64,000 nucleotides of DNA, taken from Acetobacter nitrogenifigens DSM 23921 = NBRC 105050. GTDB lineage: Bacteria; Pseudomonadota; Alphaproteobacteria; Acetobacterales; Acetobacteraceae. Numbering within the stretch: position 1 is the stretch's first letter; each line of letters begins with the position of its first letter. The notes under the pieces were generated by a model. The model saw nothing but the letters and a program-made list of their open reading frames with translations. It made no database searches and was not told the DNA's origin. Made by a program: the position numbers and the translations under genes. This document shows positions 1 to 9,007 of the stretch, piece after piece. Location: the NCBI RefSeq assembly GCF_000429165.1, contig NZ_AUBI01000001.1:186001-250000 (forward strand), read 5' to 3'.

Positions 1-434
<434 letters not shown>

Positions 435-556
435 TGCGCCCCCAACCGGGAGTCGTATCATTGGCATTGAAACCCGAGGCCCGTTATCCCACTATTGTAC
501 AGCAGAAGGCCCTCGCAGGTCGCCAGCGTTCATAAAATCCGGGGGAAGCGTCGATC

Positions 557-1291
557 ATGACCTATTCATCGCGCCATCCCCAATTTTTCTACACGACCGC
601 GCCCCTGCCCTGCCCCTATCTCCCCAACAGGATGGAGCGTAAGGTCGTTACGGATCTTTCCGGACCCGACGCCGAAGCTTTACACGACAGGCTTTCCCGC
701 GCGGGTTTCCGCCGAAGCCACACTATCGCCTATGCGCCGGTCTGCCACGGTTGCAACGCCTGCGTGCCGATCCGCATCGTCGTTCCTCAATTTCAGCCGG
801 ACCGGACGCAGCGCCGCATCATGCGGGCGAACGCCGCCATCGACGGCTTCGATGTGCCGCCGCATGGAACGCCGGAGCAGTTCACACTTTTTCGTCGATA
901 TCAGATGGCGCGCCACGCCGATGGCGACATGGCCTCCATGAGCTTTAACGACTACCGCGCCATGATCGAAGACACACCCATCAACAGTTTTCTTATCGAA
1001 TTCCGGTCCGAAGAGGATCAACTGATCGCCGTCAGCCTCGTGGACGCGCTTATCGACGGATTTTCAGCGGTCTACAGTTTCTTCGACCCGGATCTCGCCA
1101 ACCGTTCCCTGGGCGGCTTCGCCATCATGTGGCTGATAGAGAAAGCCCGCGCGCGCGGGTTGCCGTATGTCTATCTTGGCTACTGGATCGCGGAGAGCCG
1201 CAAGATGTCCTACAAGTCGCGTTTCCATCCTGCGGAGATTCTAACGCGCGGATTGTGGCGCGAACTCCCTCCGACATCCGCGACTCCCTGA
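557..1291 (+). CDS. bpt: Aspartate/glutamate leucyltransferase (bacterial ATE1-related, Bpt)
   Basis: This 244-residue protein matches the length and order of the Bpt/ATE family. That family moves Leu (or Arg in eukaryotes) from aminoacyl-tRNA to N-terminal Asp/Glu, marking proteins for ClpS/ClpAP. The N-terminal domain has 'CPYLPNRMERKVV' and then the paired-cysteine segment 'CHGCNACVPIRI' around residues 68-79. The C-terminal GNAT-like part contains 'GGFAIMWLIEKARARG' and 'YVYLGYWI'. The ATG at 557 fits the family N-terminus 'MTYSSRHPQFFYTTA'. It lies 122 bp after hemB, so the two may be transcribed separately. Leu rather than Arg specificity is inferred from the bacterial family. Confidence 0.93.
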   Translation: MTYSSRHPQFFYTTAPLPCPYLPNRMERKVVTDLSGPDAEALHDRLSRAGFRRSHTIAYAPVCHGCNACVPIRIVVPQFQPDRTQRRIMRANAAIDGFDVPPHGTPEQFTLFRRYQMARHADGDMASMSFNDYRAMIEDTPINSFLIEFRSEEDQLIAVSLVDALIDGFSAVYSFFDPDLANRSLGGFAIMWLIEKARARGLPYVYLGYWIAESRKMSYKSRFHPAEILTRGLWRELPPTSATP

Positions 1292-1340
1292 AATTTATCT
1301 CGAATTTATGCGCTTTCCACCGGCAACCACGCCACGGCCG

Positions 1341-1380
1341 TATGGCGTATGGCGTATGGCGTATGGCGTATGGCGTATGT
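1341..1380. repeat. Heptanucleotide tandem repeat (TATGGCG), about 5.7 copies
   Basis: Five exact copies of TATGGCG occupy 1341-1375, followed by TATGT. The array lies in the bpt-hutD gap, about 130 bp before the chosen hutD ATG. Open frames across it translate to repeated 'HTPYAIR', an artefact of the repeat. A 7-bp unit can gain or lose copies by slippage. Its effect on hutD is unknown. Confidence 0.95.
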
Positions 1381-1511
1381 TCCAGTGCCGCGCGACGCTG
1401 CCTCTCCCCATCCAAAAAGATACGAAAGCCGTAACTCCCCGTAAAAAGGCGGCCGGAGCGCAATGCCAGTAGAATTTGGACTTTACGCAGCCACATGACA
1501 AACCCGTTCCA

Positions 1512-2072
1512 ATGACCATTTTGCGCATAGACGAGATCAAAGCCTCGCCTTGGAAAAACGGAGGCGGCGTCACCCGCGAGATCGCCGTTGCCCGCGACGA
1601 CGACGAACGCGTCCTGTGGCGTCTCAGCGTCGCAGACATTGCGCGAGACGGCCCTTTCTCGTCATTCGAGCGAACGGACAGAAGCATGGCGCTTCTGAAC
1701 GGATCAGGTTTGGATCTCGCATTTTCCGATTCTGGAAACACTCTATCCCTGGATCGCTGCGGGGCCATACTGCGCTACCCCGGCGCGCCGGGACCATTGG
1801 CGCGGCTTCGCGCCGGCCCATGCCGCGCAGTCAATTTCATGAACTCGGCGGGTGCAGCGCCGATGGCGTTGACGGCGTTTCGCGAGCCGGAATTGCGTCA
1901 CACCAGCCCGTTTATATTGATCCCCGTCGAGGGAGTGTGGCTCATCAACAACGGACAAGCGCTCCTCCCGGGAAGCGTATTCATAAGCCGAGGCGGCGGC
2001 GTGAGCGCTGCCGCGCCGAACGGCGATACCCTCGCCTATCTTCTGGCCCAGACGGACCACGAGGCGGACTGA
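1512..2072 (+). CDS. hutD: HutD/Ves family protein
   Basis: A 186-residue cupin-like protein of the HutD family. It shows the family N-terminus 'PWKNGGGVTREIAV' near residues 12-25, then 'WRLSVADIARDGPFSSF' and 'MALLNGSGL'. HutD proteins are often found with histidine-use genes and may sense or limit a pathway product, but their biochemical role is not settled. No hut genes are nearby. A TTG at 1476 would add 12 residues; the ATG at 1512 is preferred because it begins at the conserved N-terminus. No strong Shine-Dalgarno sequence is visible. The gene stands alone after the heptamer repeat. Confidence 0.85.
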   Translation: MTILRIDEIKASPWKNGGGVTREIAVARDDDERVLWRLSVADIARDGPFSSFERTDRSMALLNGSGLDLAFSDSGNTLSLDRCGAILRYPGAPGPLARLRAGPCRAVNFMNSAGAAPMALTAFREPELRHTSPFILIPVEGVWLINNGQALLPGSVFISRGGGVSAAAPNGDTLAYLLAQTDHEAD

Positions 2073-2288
2073 CTGACGTCGCGCAACGCATCGCGTGACG
2101 GCCGCCGACTATATCCATAACGTATATTTAATTCGACTAAACTGATTGGCCGGGCCGAAAGGCGCGGTTTGAAGCGCATTTCCTCGCTTGCCGCATGGCA
2201 TGGCCGTAGCGTGACACAGCGGCGCCGCCACCTTACAATACCAACGTAAGGCCAGCACCGTGGCCGTCGACGTCGCCGGAGTATTTTT

Positions 2289-2969
2289 ATGCGAATTCTT
2301 CTCGTCGAGGACGATCCGACTGTTCGGGGCTTTGTCAGCAAAGGGTTGTCTGAAATGGGGCACCTCGTCGAACAGGCCGACAATGGCAAGGACGGGCTGT
2401 TTCTGGCGGTAAGCGAGAAATTTGACGTCGTTGTCCTCGACCGAATGCTCCCCGGCGGCATCGACGGCCTGCGCATTCTTGAAACGTTGCGGAGTCAGGC
2501 CAACGCGACGCCGGTGCTGATTCTCTCAGCGCTCGCCGACGTCGACGACAGGGTGGCGGGCCTCAAGGCTGGCGGCGACGATTACCTGACCAAGCCGTTC
2601 GCATTCTCGGAACTGCTTGCGCGCGTCGAGGCTCTGGGCAGACGCGGGCGCAACGAGTCCGCGCCGCAAACGCGCCTTGAGGTCGGCGGGCTTGAAATGG
2701 ACCTTCTGGCGCGCAGCGTGCGACGCGACGGACAGAAGATCGATCTGCAGCCTCGCGAATTTCGCCTGCTCGAATTTCTTCTGCGCCATGCAGGACAGGT
2801 CGTCACGCGGACGATGCTGCTCGAAGGCGTGTGGGACTACCATTTCGACCCGCAGACCAACGTCATCGACGTTCATGTTTCGCGCCTGCGCCAGAAAGTC
2901 GACAAACCCTTTCCGCAGCCTCTCATCCATACGATCCGCAACGCCGGCTATATGCTGCGGGCGGAATAG
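2289..2969 (+). CDS. OmpR/PhoB-type DNA-binding response regulator
   Basis: A 226-residue two-domain regulator. The receiver domain (about 1-115) has the acidic pair in 'LLVEDDP', the phosphoacceptor Asp51 in 'VVVLDRMLP', and the conserved Lys in 'DDYLTKPF'. A winged-helix domain follows (about 130-224), with 'LLARSVRRDGQKIDL', 'LLEFLLRHAGQVVTR' and 'NVIDVHVSRLRQKVD'. It is the partner of the histidine kinase that begins 119 bp downstream. Target genes are unknown; the adjoining small exported proteins are candidates. The start at 2289 fits the family N-terminus 'MRILLVEDD'. Confidence 0.96.
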   Translation: MRILLVEDDPTVRGFVSKGLSEMGHLVEQADNGKDGLFLAVSEKFDVVVLDRMLPGGIDGLRILETLRSQANATPVLILSALADVDDRVAGLKAGGDDYLTKPFAFSELLARVEALGRRGRNESAPQTRLEVGGLEMDLLARSVRRDGQKIDLQPREFRLLEFLLRHAGQVVTRTMLLEGVWDYHFDPQTNVIDVHVSRLRQKVDKPFPQPLIHTIRNAGYMLRAE

Positions 2970-3088
2970 GCCCGGTCCATGCGCGCCGTTCGCCATGTGC
3001 GTCCAGCTGACCGTCTTTCGTCGCCCTCAGGTCATCGGCGCGGCGACATGCGGGGGTGTCCCCGTCAGTGAACGGATTGCGCCTCCCC

Positions 3089-4636
3089 ATGCGCGCCTTT
3101 GGCCGTGATCGCGCCAAGACGGCCTGGCGTCGCCCGTCGCTGCGCGCCGCCTTGCGGCGCACGGGGGGCTTCCGATCGGCCAGCGTTCGGTTCGCCATTG
3201 GCTACGCGGTGCTCTTTTCCGCATCAGCCGTACTGTTTCTCTCGGTCATCTGGTGGGGAACCGCAGGACTTATAGAACGGCAGGTCGAGGCCTCCGTCGC
3301 GGCTGACGCCCGAGCCCTGTCGGAGCGCTGGACGGACGGCGGACTGTCGGCTCTGGCGCTTACCATCGAAGACCGGCTTGAAGACAACGTCGATGACGAC
3401 GCGATCTATCTTCTTGTCGATCCACACGGTCAGCACGTCGCAGGCAACCTGCCTTCCTGGCCCGCCGACGTGGCGATGAGCAATGTCTGGTACCAACTCT
3501 CCGTCCGTCGCGCGGGCGCTCGCGGCGTGGCCGAGGTTCAGGGCTTCGATCTCCCCGGCGGTTACAGGCTGCTCGTTGGACGCGACGTGCGCGGCCGGGC
3601 GATGTTGCGCAGGCTTCTCACCGACCTGCTCCTCTGGGCGTGGATTATGATTACGGCGCTCGCGCTCGGCGGCGCGCTGCTCGTGCGCAGCATGTTTCGC
3701 CGCATGATCTCGCAGATCGCCCGAACCACGACAGCCGTCGCACATGGCGACATGACACGACGCATGCCGATACATGGCAGAGGCAACGAACTCGACGAAG
3801 TCGCTGAAGCGATCAATGAAATGCTGGACCGCATCGCCCGCCTTATGGACGGGGTGAAACAGGTGTCCAACGCTATCGCCCATGATCTGCGTACGCCGAT
3901 CACGCGAGCCAGAGCGCAGCTTGAATACGCAGCGCTGCATGGGAAGGACGAGGCCACGCTCCGCACCGCCATCGAAGACGGCGTCGCGGATCTGGACAAC
4001 ATAACCGCCGTGTTCGAAGCCCTCCTGCGCATCGCGCAGATCGAAGCGGGTTCGCGGCGTTCCGCTTTCGCGTCGTTCGACCTGATCCCAGTGCTGCGTG
4101 ACATTGCGGAATTATATGAACCAGCCGCCGACGAGCATGAAATCAAGGTCGTCATGCGTCTGCCCGAACATCTGCCGTTCTACGGCGACCGCTCTATGAT
4201 CCAACAGGCTGTGTCCAATCTTCTGGACAACGCGATCAAATTTTCTCCGCATGGCGGCTCGATCACCGTGGCCTCCGCGGTCGGCCCCAATCTTGGCGTG
4301 GAGGGTGGTCCGGCGGGTCGGGTCGCCACGATCGCTATCAGCGACGAAGGCATGGGCATGAGCGAGACCGATATCGCCCGCGCCTCCGATCGATTCTTCC
4401 GCGCCGATTCCGCGCGCAACACGCCGGGCTCCGGCCTCGGCCTCTCACTCGTTCAGGCCATCGTGCAACTCCATGGCGGCACGATGCAATTCTCTCGGCG
4501 AGACCCGGGCCTTACTGTCCGTATGCAGCTGCCGCTGCCCGCTGGTCGGGGAAAGACCATCGAAGCCAACATGAAGCAGGATTCACCGCAGCCACACTCT
4601 GGCGATAGCTCTCCGGCAGTAGTTTCAGGACCATGA
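3089..4636 (+). CDS. Membrane sensor histidine kinase (HAMP/HisKA/HATPase)
   Basis: From the ATG at 3089 the protein has 515 residues; a GTG at 3056 would add 11. A cytoplasmic N-tail is followed by a membrane segment (about 35-58, 'GYAVLFSASAVLFLSVIWWG'), a periplasmic sensor region of about 115 residues, and a second membrane segment ('WAWIMITALALGGALLV'). A HAMP domain comes next, then HisKA with phospho-His265 in 'IAHDLRTPI'. The ATPase domain has the N box 'NLLDNAIKFSPHGG', the G1 box 'ISDEGMGM' and the G2 box 'GSGLGLSLVQAI'. The sensed signal is unknown. The 3' end overlaps the next gene in ATGA, so translation is probably coupled. Confidence 0.95.
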   Translation: MRAFGRDRAKTAWRRPSLRAALRRTGGFRSASVRFAIGYAVLFSASAVLFLSVIWWGTAGLIERQVEASVAADARALSERWTDGGLSALALTIEDRLEDNVDDDAIYLLVDPHGQHVAGNLPSWPADVAMSNVWYQLSVRRAGARGVAEVQGFDLPGGYRLLVGRDVRGRAMLRRLLTDLLLWAWIMITALALGGALLVRSMFRRMISQIARTTTAVAHGDMTRRMPIHGRGNELDEVAEAINEMLDRIARLMDGVKQVSNAIAHDLRTPITRARAQLEYAALHGKDEATLRTAIEDGVADLDNITAVFEALLRIAQIEAGSRRSAFASFDLIPVLRDIAELYEPAADEHEIKVVMRLPEHLPFYGDRSMIQQAVSNLLDNAIKFSPHGGSITVASAVGPNLGVEGGPAGRVATIAISDEGMGMSETDIARASDRFFRADSARNTPGSGLGLSLVQAIVQLHGGTMQFSRRDPGLTVRMQLPLPAGRGKTIEANMKQDSPQPHSGDSSPAVVSGP

Positions 4637-5043
4637 GACGCACATTTCTCTACGCGGTCGTCCCGACCCTTTCGATCGAACTTTGCGGAGCTGCGGTGGC
4701 GCCCGATCCGGCCCCGTCCGCAGAGCAGGTCATTGCGAATCAGTCCGTTCCTGCTCCGGCGACGTCCACGAGCGATGCTGGGGCCATTGAGTCATCCGCG
4801 TCGGCGGGGGCAAGCGATGTCGGACACACGCCCCGTGAGCGCAGTCTGGCCATCACGTCGGACAGTCAGGCGTTCTGCACGCGTCTGGTTCACGCAATAG
4901 ATTCCCACGGCCTGGACACATCGCGAGACGTGCAGGCCCTGCGGAGCGAAGGCGAGCAGCTTTGCGCCGAAGGTCGGGTGCGTCTTGGCGTCGCCCGCCT
5001 CCGAGAGGCGCTCGTCGCATTGAAGGAAGAAAAAGATCAATGA
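4633..5043 (+). CDS. Small exported protein of unknown function
   Basis: A 136-residue product whose ATG overlaps the kinase stop codon in ATGA. The N-terminus 'MRRTFLYAVVPTLSIELCGA' resembles a signal peptide or lipoprotein signal. A low-complexity Pro/Ala/Ser stretch (about 25-65) follows, then a short charged helical C-terminus with two cysteines ('FCTRLVHAI', 'GEQLCAEGRVRLGV'). No known family was recognised. Its coupling to both the kinase and the next gene suggests a periplasmic accessory of this two-component system. That role is inferred from position only. Confidence 0.75.
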   Translation: MRRTFLYAVVPTLSIELCGAAVAPDPAPSAEQVIANQSVPAPATSTSDAGAIESSASAGASDVGHTPRERSLAITSDSQAFCTRLVHAIDSHGLDTSRDVQALRSEGEQLCAEGRVRLGVARLREALVALKEEKDQ

Positions 5044-5762
5044 TTAATTTTAAAAACAAAGCTTCCATTAAAAGAATTTTTTCAAAAAAATACATCGCCA
5101 CAAAATTCGCCGTCGTACTTGCAGTTGGCGTAACAGCCGCTGCCCAAGCCGAAACGACCACTGCCGGAACGCAACTGGAGCTGACCGGAACAGGCGTCGT
5201 GGACGCAAGCCCGGATCGCCTTACAGCCACTCTGGTCGCCAGAGGCGTCGCATCGGACGCAGCGACCGCGCAATCGCGCGCAAACGATATCGTCCGCAAG
5301 GCCATGGCCGCCATCGCAGGCGTTGACGGGGTGAAAGGCGCCGCCGGCTCTTACTCCGTGTCGCCCCCCGGCACGAATGACGCCGCAAAAAATTGGGAAG
5401 CCCGGCAGACGATCCACGTCGCCGCGTCCGGCGCTGATGCGCTTCTACCACTGGTCGGCCGCCTGCAGGCTCAGGGGCTTCTTCTTGATGGACTCGGCTG
5501 GTCGCTCTCTCCTGCGCGCGAGAAGGAATTGAGCAAACAAGCAACGAAGCTCGCGCTTGACGACATGCGCGAGAAAGCTCGGGACGCGGCGACTGACCTG
5601 GACATGAAAGTCGCCTCCATCGCCGAAGTTTCCCTCGAAACGCCGTTCGGCCCAAGGCCCGTCATGCTGATGGCGGCTCGTATGGCCTCTGCACCGACCT
5701 CAACCCCAGAGGAGCAGCACGTCTCCGTAACGGCGCGTGCGAAAATAATCCTCGGGCAGTAA
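5040..5762 (+). CDS. SIMPL-domain (DUF541) periplasmic protein
   Basis: The ATG at 5040 overlaps the preceding stop codon in ATGA and gives 240 residues. A Lys-rich N-region ('INFKNKASIKRIFSKKY') and hydrophobic core ending in 'AAAQAE' form a probable signal peptide. The mature part has the SIMPL/DUF541 hallmarks 'ELTGTGVVDASPDRLTATL', 'ARGVASDAATAQSRAND', 'GLGWSLSPAREKELSKQA' and the C-terminal 'VSVTARAKIIL'. The domain occurs in bacterial envelope proteins such as E. coli YggE, linked to stress tolerance. Here it forms the fourth gene of a coupled regulator-kinase-small-protein unit. The first codons are AT-rich, unlike the rest. Confidence 0.85.
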   Translation: MINFKNKASIKRIFSKKYIATKFAVVLAVGVTAAAQAETTTAGTQLELTGTGVVDASPDRLTATLVARGVASDAATAQSRANDIVRKAMAAIAGVDGVKGAAGSYSVSPPGTNDAAKNWEARQTIHVAASGADALLPLVGRLQAQGLLLDGLGWSLSPAREKELSKQATKLALDDMREKARDAATDLDMKVASIAEVSLETPFGPRPVMLMAARMASAPTSTPEEQHVSVTARAKIILGQ

Positions 5763-6031
5763 GCAAGGCCGGGCTGCGGTCCTCACGCCACGTAAGCAGC
5801 GGCAACTTCTACTCTCCCGATACGTTAACGTGTAAAGTGCTGGTCGCTTCGTCATCCTGATGGAGCGATTTGCGGCGACACCCGTGCGCGACGAGCGGTC
5901 ACGCAATCTGCGCGCTGCGGCGATTTTCGCCCAACTCAGGCGTCCGAGATCCATGTCCGGGCTCGGTCACAGATCGTTCGTCTTCTGCCGTGGCTGTCGT
6001 CAACAGCAGAACCGAGAGGAGAGTCTCCGTT

Positions 6032-7516
6032 TTGAAATTAGGCAGGTCCAATTTTCAAAAGGCGCCCGACACCGTCTACAAGCCCAATTTCGACCCGGCG
6101 CTGTTACGGCCCGGAATAGTCCACCTTGGCTGCGGCAATTTTCACAGGGCCCATCAGGTCACAGCGACGCAGGCCGCGATCGGAGCCATGGGCGCCGATG
6201 GGCTCCAGTGGGGCATCGTGTCGGCGACCATGCGGCGGCCAGAACTGGCGCTGGAATTGGTCGAACAGGATAACCTCTACACTTTGCTTACGCGCGAGCC
6301 GAACGGCACCGTGGCGTCAATCATGGCCGCGATATCGGAGGCTGTGTTCGCAAGGGACACGCATTCGACGCTCGCCGCGCGGATCGCCGATCCGCGCACG
6401 AAAATCGTGACGCTGACCGTCACGGCCAGCGGGTACTACCTGACGGCGGACGGTTCCATCGACCCGGAGGCAGCCGACCTTCTCGCCGACCTGACAGCCA
6501 AATCGCCGCGCACCGCGCCCGGCATACTGGCGCAGGCGATGTCTCTCGTCCGCGCGAAAGGCGGCACGCCGCCGGTTATTCTTTGCTGCGACAATGTGGC
6601 GAACAACGGTCGCACGTTACGGCAAGCCGTCATGGATTTCGCGTCCTGGCGCGGAAACGACGAACTCTCGGCGTGGATCGGGGAGAACGTGCAGTTTCCG
6701 GACACCATGGTCGATCGAATTGTTCCGGCGCCGCTTTCTGACGACAAGGACGACGCCAGAAGACTGCTTGGCGGGCTGGAAGACTCCATTCCGATTTCGG
6801 CGGAACCCTGGTTCCAGTGGGTCATTCAGCGCTTCGACGGCCCGCGCCCACTGTGGGAAGCACATCCCGGCGCACGGTTCGTCTCCGATGTCGACACATT
6901 CGAGCGCGCCAAACTCCAGATGCTGAACGGCGCGCATATGCTGCTCGCCTACGCCGGGGGTTTGGCAGGCTTGAACACGATCGCTGAAGCTGCGTCCGAC
7001 CCCGCGCTCGGTCCCATAGTCGAGCGTTTCATGCGGCGCGAGCAGACGGCCGACGTCAACCTGCCGGAAGAAACGCTCGACCGCTACGCGGCCGATCTCA
7101 TGACCCGGTTCCGTAATCCTGGAATCGTTCATGAAGTCGAGAGGATCGGACGCAACGGATCGGTCAAGATGGCCATGCGCGTGATCCGTCCAATGCGCGC
7201 CAATCTGGAGCGTGGCGAGCCCACTCCCGGAGCAATCCTGCTGATCGCAAGCTGGATTCGATGGTTCGCACTGCACGAGCAGGAGGCTTTGGAAATCTCT
7301 CTGACTGACCCCCGCGCAGATCACCTCCGGCAAATCTGCGCAGACGCACGTGACGACCATATGGCGCAGGCCGAGGCGTTTCTGGCAATGGAGGAGGTGT
7401 TCGGCCCCCCCCTCCCCGACCATGAACGTCAGGTCACCGCCGTGGCGAAGGCGCTCGGCGATCTGACGCGACTGGAAGCGCCGGAAGTTCTACGCAAGCT
7501 CGCTGCGGCCGGCTGA
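6032..7516 (+). CDS. Mannitol dehydrogenase family (polyol/fructuronate) oxidoreductase
   Basis: A 494-residue long-chain dehydrogenase of the mannitol-2-dehydrogenase/fructuronate-reductase family. The Rossmann motif is 'GIVHLGCGNFHRAHQ' near the N-terminus. Other family segments are 'TLTVTASGYYL', 'LCCDNVANNGRTL', 'FPDTMVDRIVPA' and 'KLQMLNGAHMLLAYAGGL', which carries the catalytic Lys. The open frame extends upstream to 5870, but a TTG at 6032 preceded by GAGAGGAGAG (6014-6023) gives the family's usual N-terminus and length. The likely reaction is NAD(P)-linked interconversion of D-mannitol and D-fructose; D-arabinitol, sorbitol and fructuronate are alternatives. It stands alone, with no transporter or regulator nearby. 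Confidence 0.88.
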   Translation: MKLGRSNFQKAPDTVYKPNFDPALLRPGIVHLGCGNFHRAHQVTATQAAIGAMGADGLQWGIVSATMRRPELALELVEQDNLYTLLTREPNGTVASIMAAISEAVFARDTHSTLAARIADPRTKIVTLTVTASGYYLTADGSIDPEAADLLADLTAKSPRTAPGILAQAMSLVRAKGGTPPVILCCDNVANNGRTLRQAVMDFASWRGNDELSAWIGENVQFPDTMVDRIVPAPLSDDKDDARRLLGGLEDSIPISAEPWFQWVIQRFDGPRPLWEAHPGARFVSDVDTFERAKLQMLNGAHMLLAYAGGLAGLNTIAEAASDPALGPIVERFMRREQTADVNLPEETLDRYAADLMTRFRNPGIVHEVERIGRNGSVKMAMRVIRPMRANLERGEPTPGAILLIASWIRWFALHEQEALEISLTDPRADHLRQICADARDDHMAQAEAFLAMEEVFGPPLPDHERQVTAVAKALGDLTRLEAPEVLRKLAAAG

Positions 7517-7532
7517 TTACGTAAGAAGTGCA

Positions 7533-7555
7533 GCGGCGGCCCGTCAGGCCGCCGC
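7533..7555. terminator. Hairpin shared by convergent 3' ends
   Basis: A perfect 9-bp stem, GCGGCGGCC/GGCCGCCGC, encloses a 5-base loop. The loop contains the stop codon of the minus-strand HAD gene and lies just after the dehydrogenase stop. There is no T-run, so any termination is not classical on either strand. Confidence 0.45.
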
Positions 7556-8248
7556 GTGCTCTATATAAGCCCTGACCACCGTAAGATCCTCGACCACGGC
7601 CAGCGCCTTCGCGCGCACGTCGTCAACTGGCTCGAGAAGATCGGGGACGATGATGACCCGTATGCCTGCCGCCTGAGCCGCGCGCGCGCCGGAGTTGGAG
7701 TCCTCTAACGCAAGGCAATCCGCAGGCGCCACGCCGATTTTTTCTGCGGCTGTCAGGTAAGGTTCAGGGTAAGGCTTTCCTTGAGACACGTCGTCTCTCG
7801 TAACAATCGCGTCAAAACGCTCGAAAAGCCCGACAAGTTTCAGATGATGATCCGTCCGGTAACGGCTTGACGACGTAGCGATCGCGCGGGGAATTTCAAG
7901 CTTGTCGAGAAGATCGAGTAGCGGCTCTACGCCTTTCTTTAGCGCGAGTTCACCAGCGTCCACCAACCCCCGCAGATGCTCCTCCTGAAGCGCGAAGAAA
8001 CGCTCCAGAGGAAAATCCTCTCCATACGTTTCTCGAACCAGCGCACGACATCCGTCGGCAGGAACGCCAATCATGCGGCGGCAAAACGCCATCGGCATGT
8101 CATGTCCAAGATCTTTCGCCGCGAGAATCAACGCGTCCATCGCAAGCGTTTCGCTGTCGAGCAGCAGTCCGTCCATGTCAAAAACCACACCCTTGATCGG
8201 GTCCGGTCTGGTCGTGGTCAGATCGGCAAGACGAGTACGTTCGGTCAT
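7544..8248 (-). CDS. HAD-family phosphatase, beta-phosphoglucomutase-like
   Basis: A 234-residue haloacid dehalogenase-superfamily hydrolase. Motif I is 'VVFDMDGLLLDSE' with the nucleophile Asp24 and acid/base Asp26. Motif II is the 'ATSSS' segment, motif III the Lys in 'DDVSQGKPYPEPYL', and motif IV the acidic pair in 'CLALEDSNSGARAA'. The helical cap between motifs I and II is of the C1 type, as in beta-PGM-like phosphatases acting on small sugar phosphates or nucleotides. The substrate cannot be named. It converges on the polyol dehydrogenase, and their 3' ends meet in one hairpin. Confidence 0.9.
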   Translation of the reverse strand: MTERTRLADLTTTRPDPIKGVVFDMDGLLLDSETLAMDALILAAKDLGHDMPMAFCRRMIGVPADGCRALVRETYGEDFPLERFFALQEEHLRGLVDAGELALKKGVEPLLDLLDKLEIPRAIATSSSRYRTDHHLKLVGLFERFDAIVTRDDVSQGKPYPEPYLTAAEKIGVAPADCLALEDSNSGARAAQAAGIRVIIVPDLLEPVDDVRAKALAVVEDLTVVRAYIEHAAA

Positions 8249-8308
8249 AAGCGCGCCCTTTCAATGACGTCAGGGGTATGGGGGGTACTACACCGATGTG
8301 GCGGAAAA

Positions 8309-8373
8309 GTTGCGTTCTCGGTCAGAACCGGCCGCGAACGCAATGCGGGGGCGCCCGACAGGCGCCCTTTTTT
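8309..8373 (+). ncRNA. Candidate small structured RNA ending in an intrinsic terminator
   Basis: In the 137-bp gap between two minus-strand genes, the plus strand has an 8-bp stem TTGCGTTC/GAACGCAA (8310-8317/8336-8343). Inside it is a 4-bp stem CGGT/ACCG around CAGA. Five bases later comes a textbook terminator (8349-8373). No plus-strand gene feeds this terminator, so an independent small RNA is a reasonable reading. The 5' end and promoter are not defined and no known family was recognised. The alternative is a barrier against antisense transcription into the DJ-1 gene. Confidence 0.35.
8349..8373 (+). terminator. Intrinsic terminator, plus strand
   Basis: GGGCGCC (8349-8355), a CGACA loop, GGCGCCC (8361-8367), then six T (8368-8373). 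The T-run is only on the plus strand although both neighbouring genes are on the minus strand. Confidence 0.8.
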
Positions 8374-8385
8374 CCAAGGAGCGTT

Positions 8386-8964
8386 TCAGAGAGAAACGGT
8401 CGCGCCCAGCACCTTGAGGAACTGCGCCAGCCAGGCCGGATGCGCGGGCCAGGCCGGAGCTGTAACGAGTTGATCGTCCGTGATGGCTTCTGTCACCGCG
8501 ATATCTGCATAGGTTCCGCCCGCCAGTTCCACCTCAGGACGGCAAGCGGGATATGCAGAGACACGACGTCCTTTGACGAGGCCTGCAGCAGTAAGAATTT
8601 GTACGCCGTGACAGATGCAGGCGATGGGCCTGTCAGCAAATGCTCTGACGAGCCTGAGCACATTTTCGTCAAGGCGAAGATATTCGGGCATCCGGCCGCC
8701 CGGAACGACCAACCCGATATAGTTGTCCGTGGCGACAGTGGCGAAATCCGCGTTCAACGCGAAATGATGTCCCGGTTTCTCGCTATAGGTCTGCGCGCCC
8801 TCGAAGTCATGAATGGCGGTGATAACCGTGTCGCCCGCCTTCTTTCCCGGCGACACGACGTCCACCTTGTAACCGACCATGGTAAGCGCCTGAAAAGGCA
8901 CCATGATCTCGTAGTCCTCGACATAGTCGCCAGCCAGCATAAGCAGCCTGATTTCGTCGGACAT
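8386..8964 (-). CDS. DJ-1/PfpI family protein
   Basis: A 192-residue single-domain protein of the DJ-1/PfpI (class I glutamine amidotransferase-like) superfamily. The catalytic nucleophile is Cys118 in 'ACICHGVQ', followed by His119. A conserved acidic residue precedes in 'DYVEDYE'. The glycine-rich turn '[13 protein letters not shown]' is typical. Members are proteases, glyoxalase III or deglycase-like enzymes, or stress chaperones; the exact activity here cannot be told from sequence. The ATG at 8964 gives the usual length. It is followed by moaB on the same strand with a 43-bp gap, so they could share a transcript. Confidence 0.9.
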   Translation of the reverse strand: MSDEIRLLMLAGDYVEDYEIMVPFQALTMVGYKVDVVSPGKKAGDTVITAIHDFEGAQTYSEKPGHHFALNADFATVATDNYIGLVVPGGRMPEYLRLDENVLRLVRAFADRPIACICHGVQILTAAGLVKGRRVSAYPACRPEVELAGGTYADIAVTEAITDDQLVTAPAWPAHPAWLAQFLKVLGATVSL

Positions 8965-9007
8965 ACGCTTGTCTCCTGTCGTTCGTATCCTGAGCGGACG
9001 CCCCGGC

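Noticed and set aside
1125-1496. Minus-strand open frame with repeated HTPYAIR
   Set aside because: It is only the translation of the TATGGCG heptamer array and overlaps the end of bpt.
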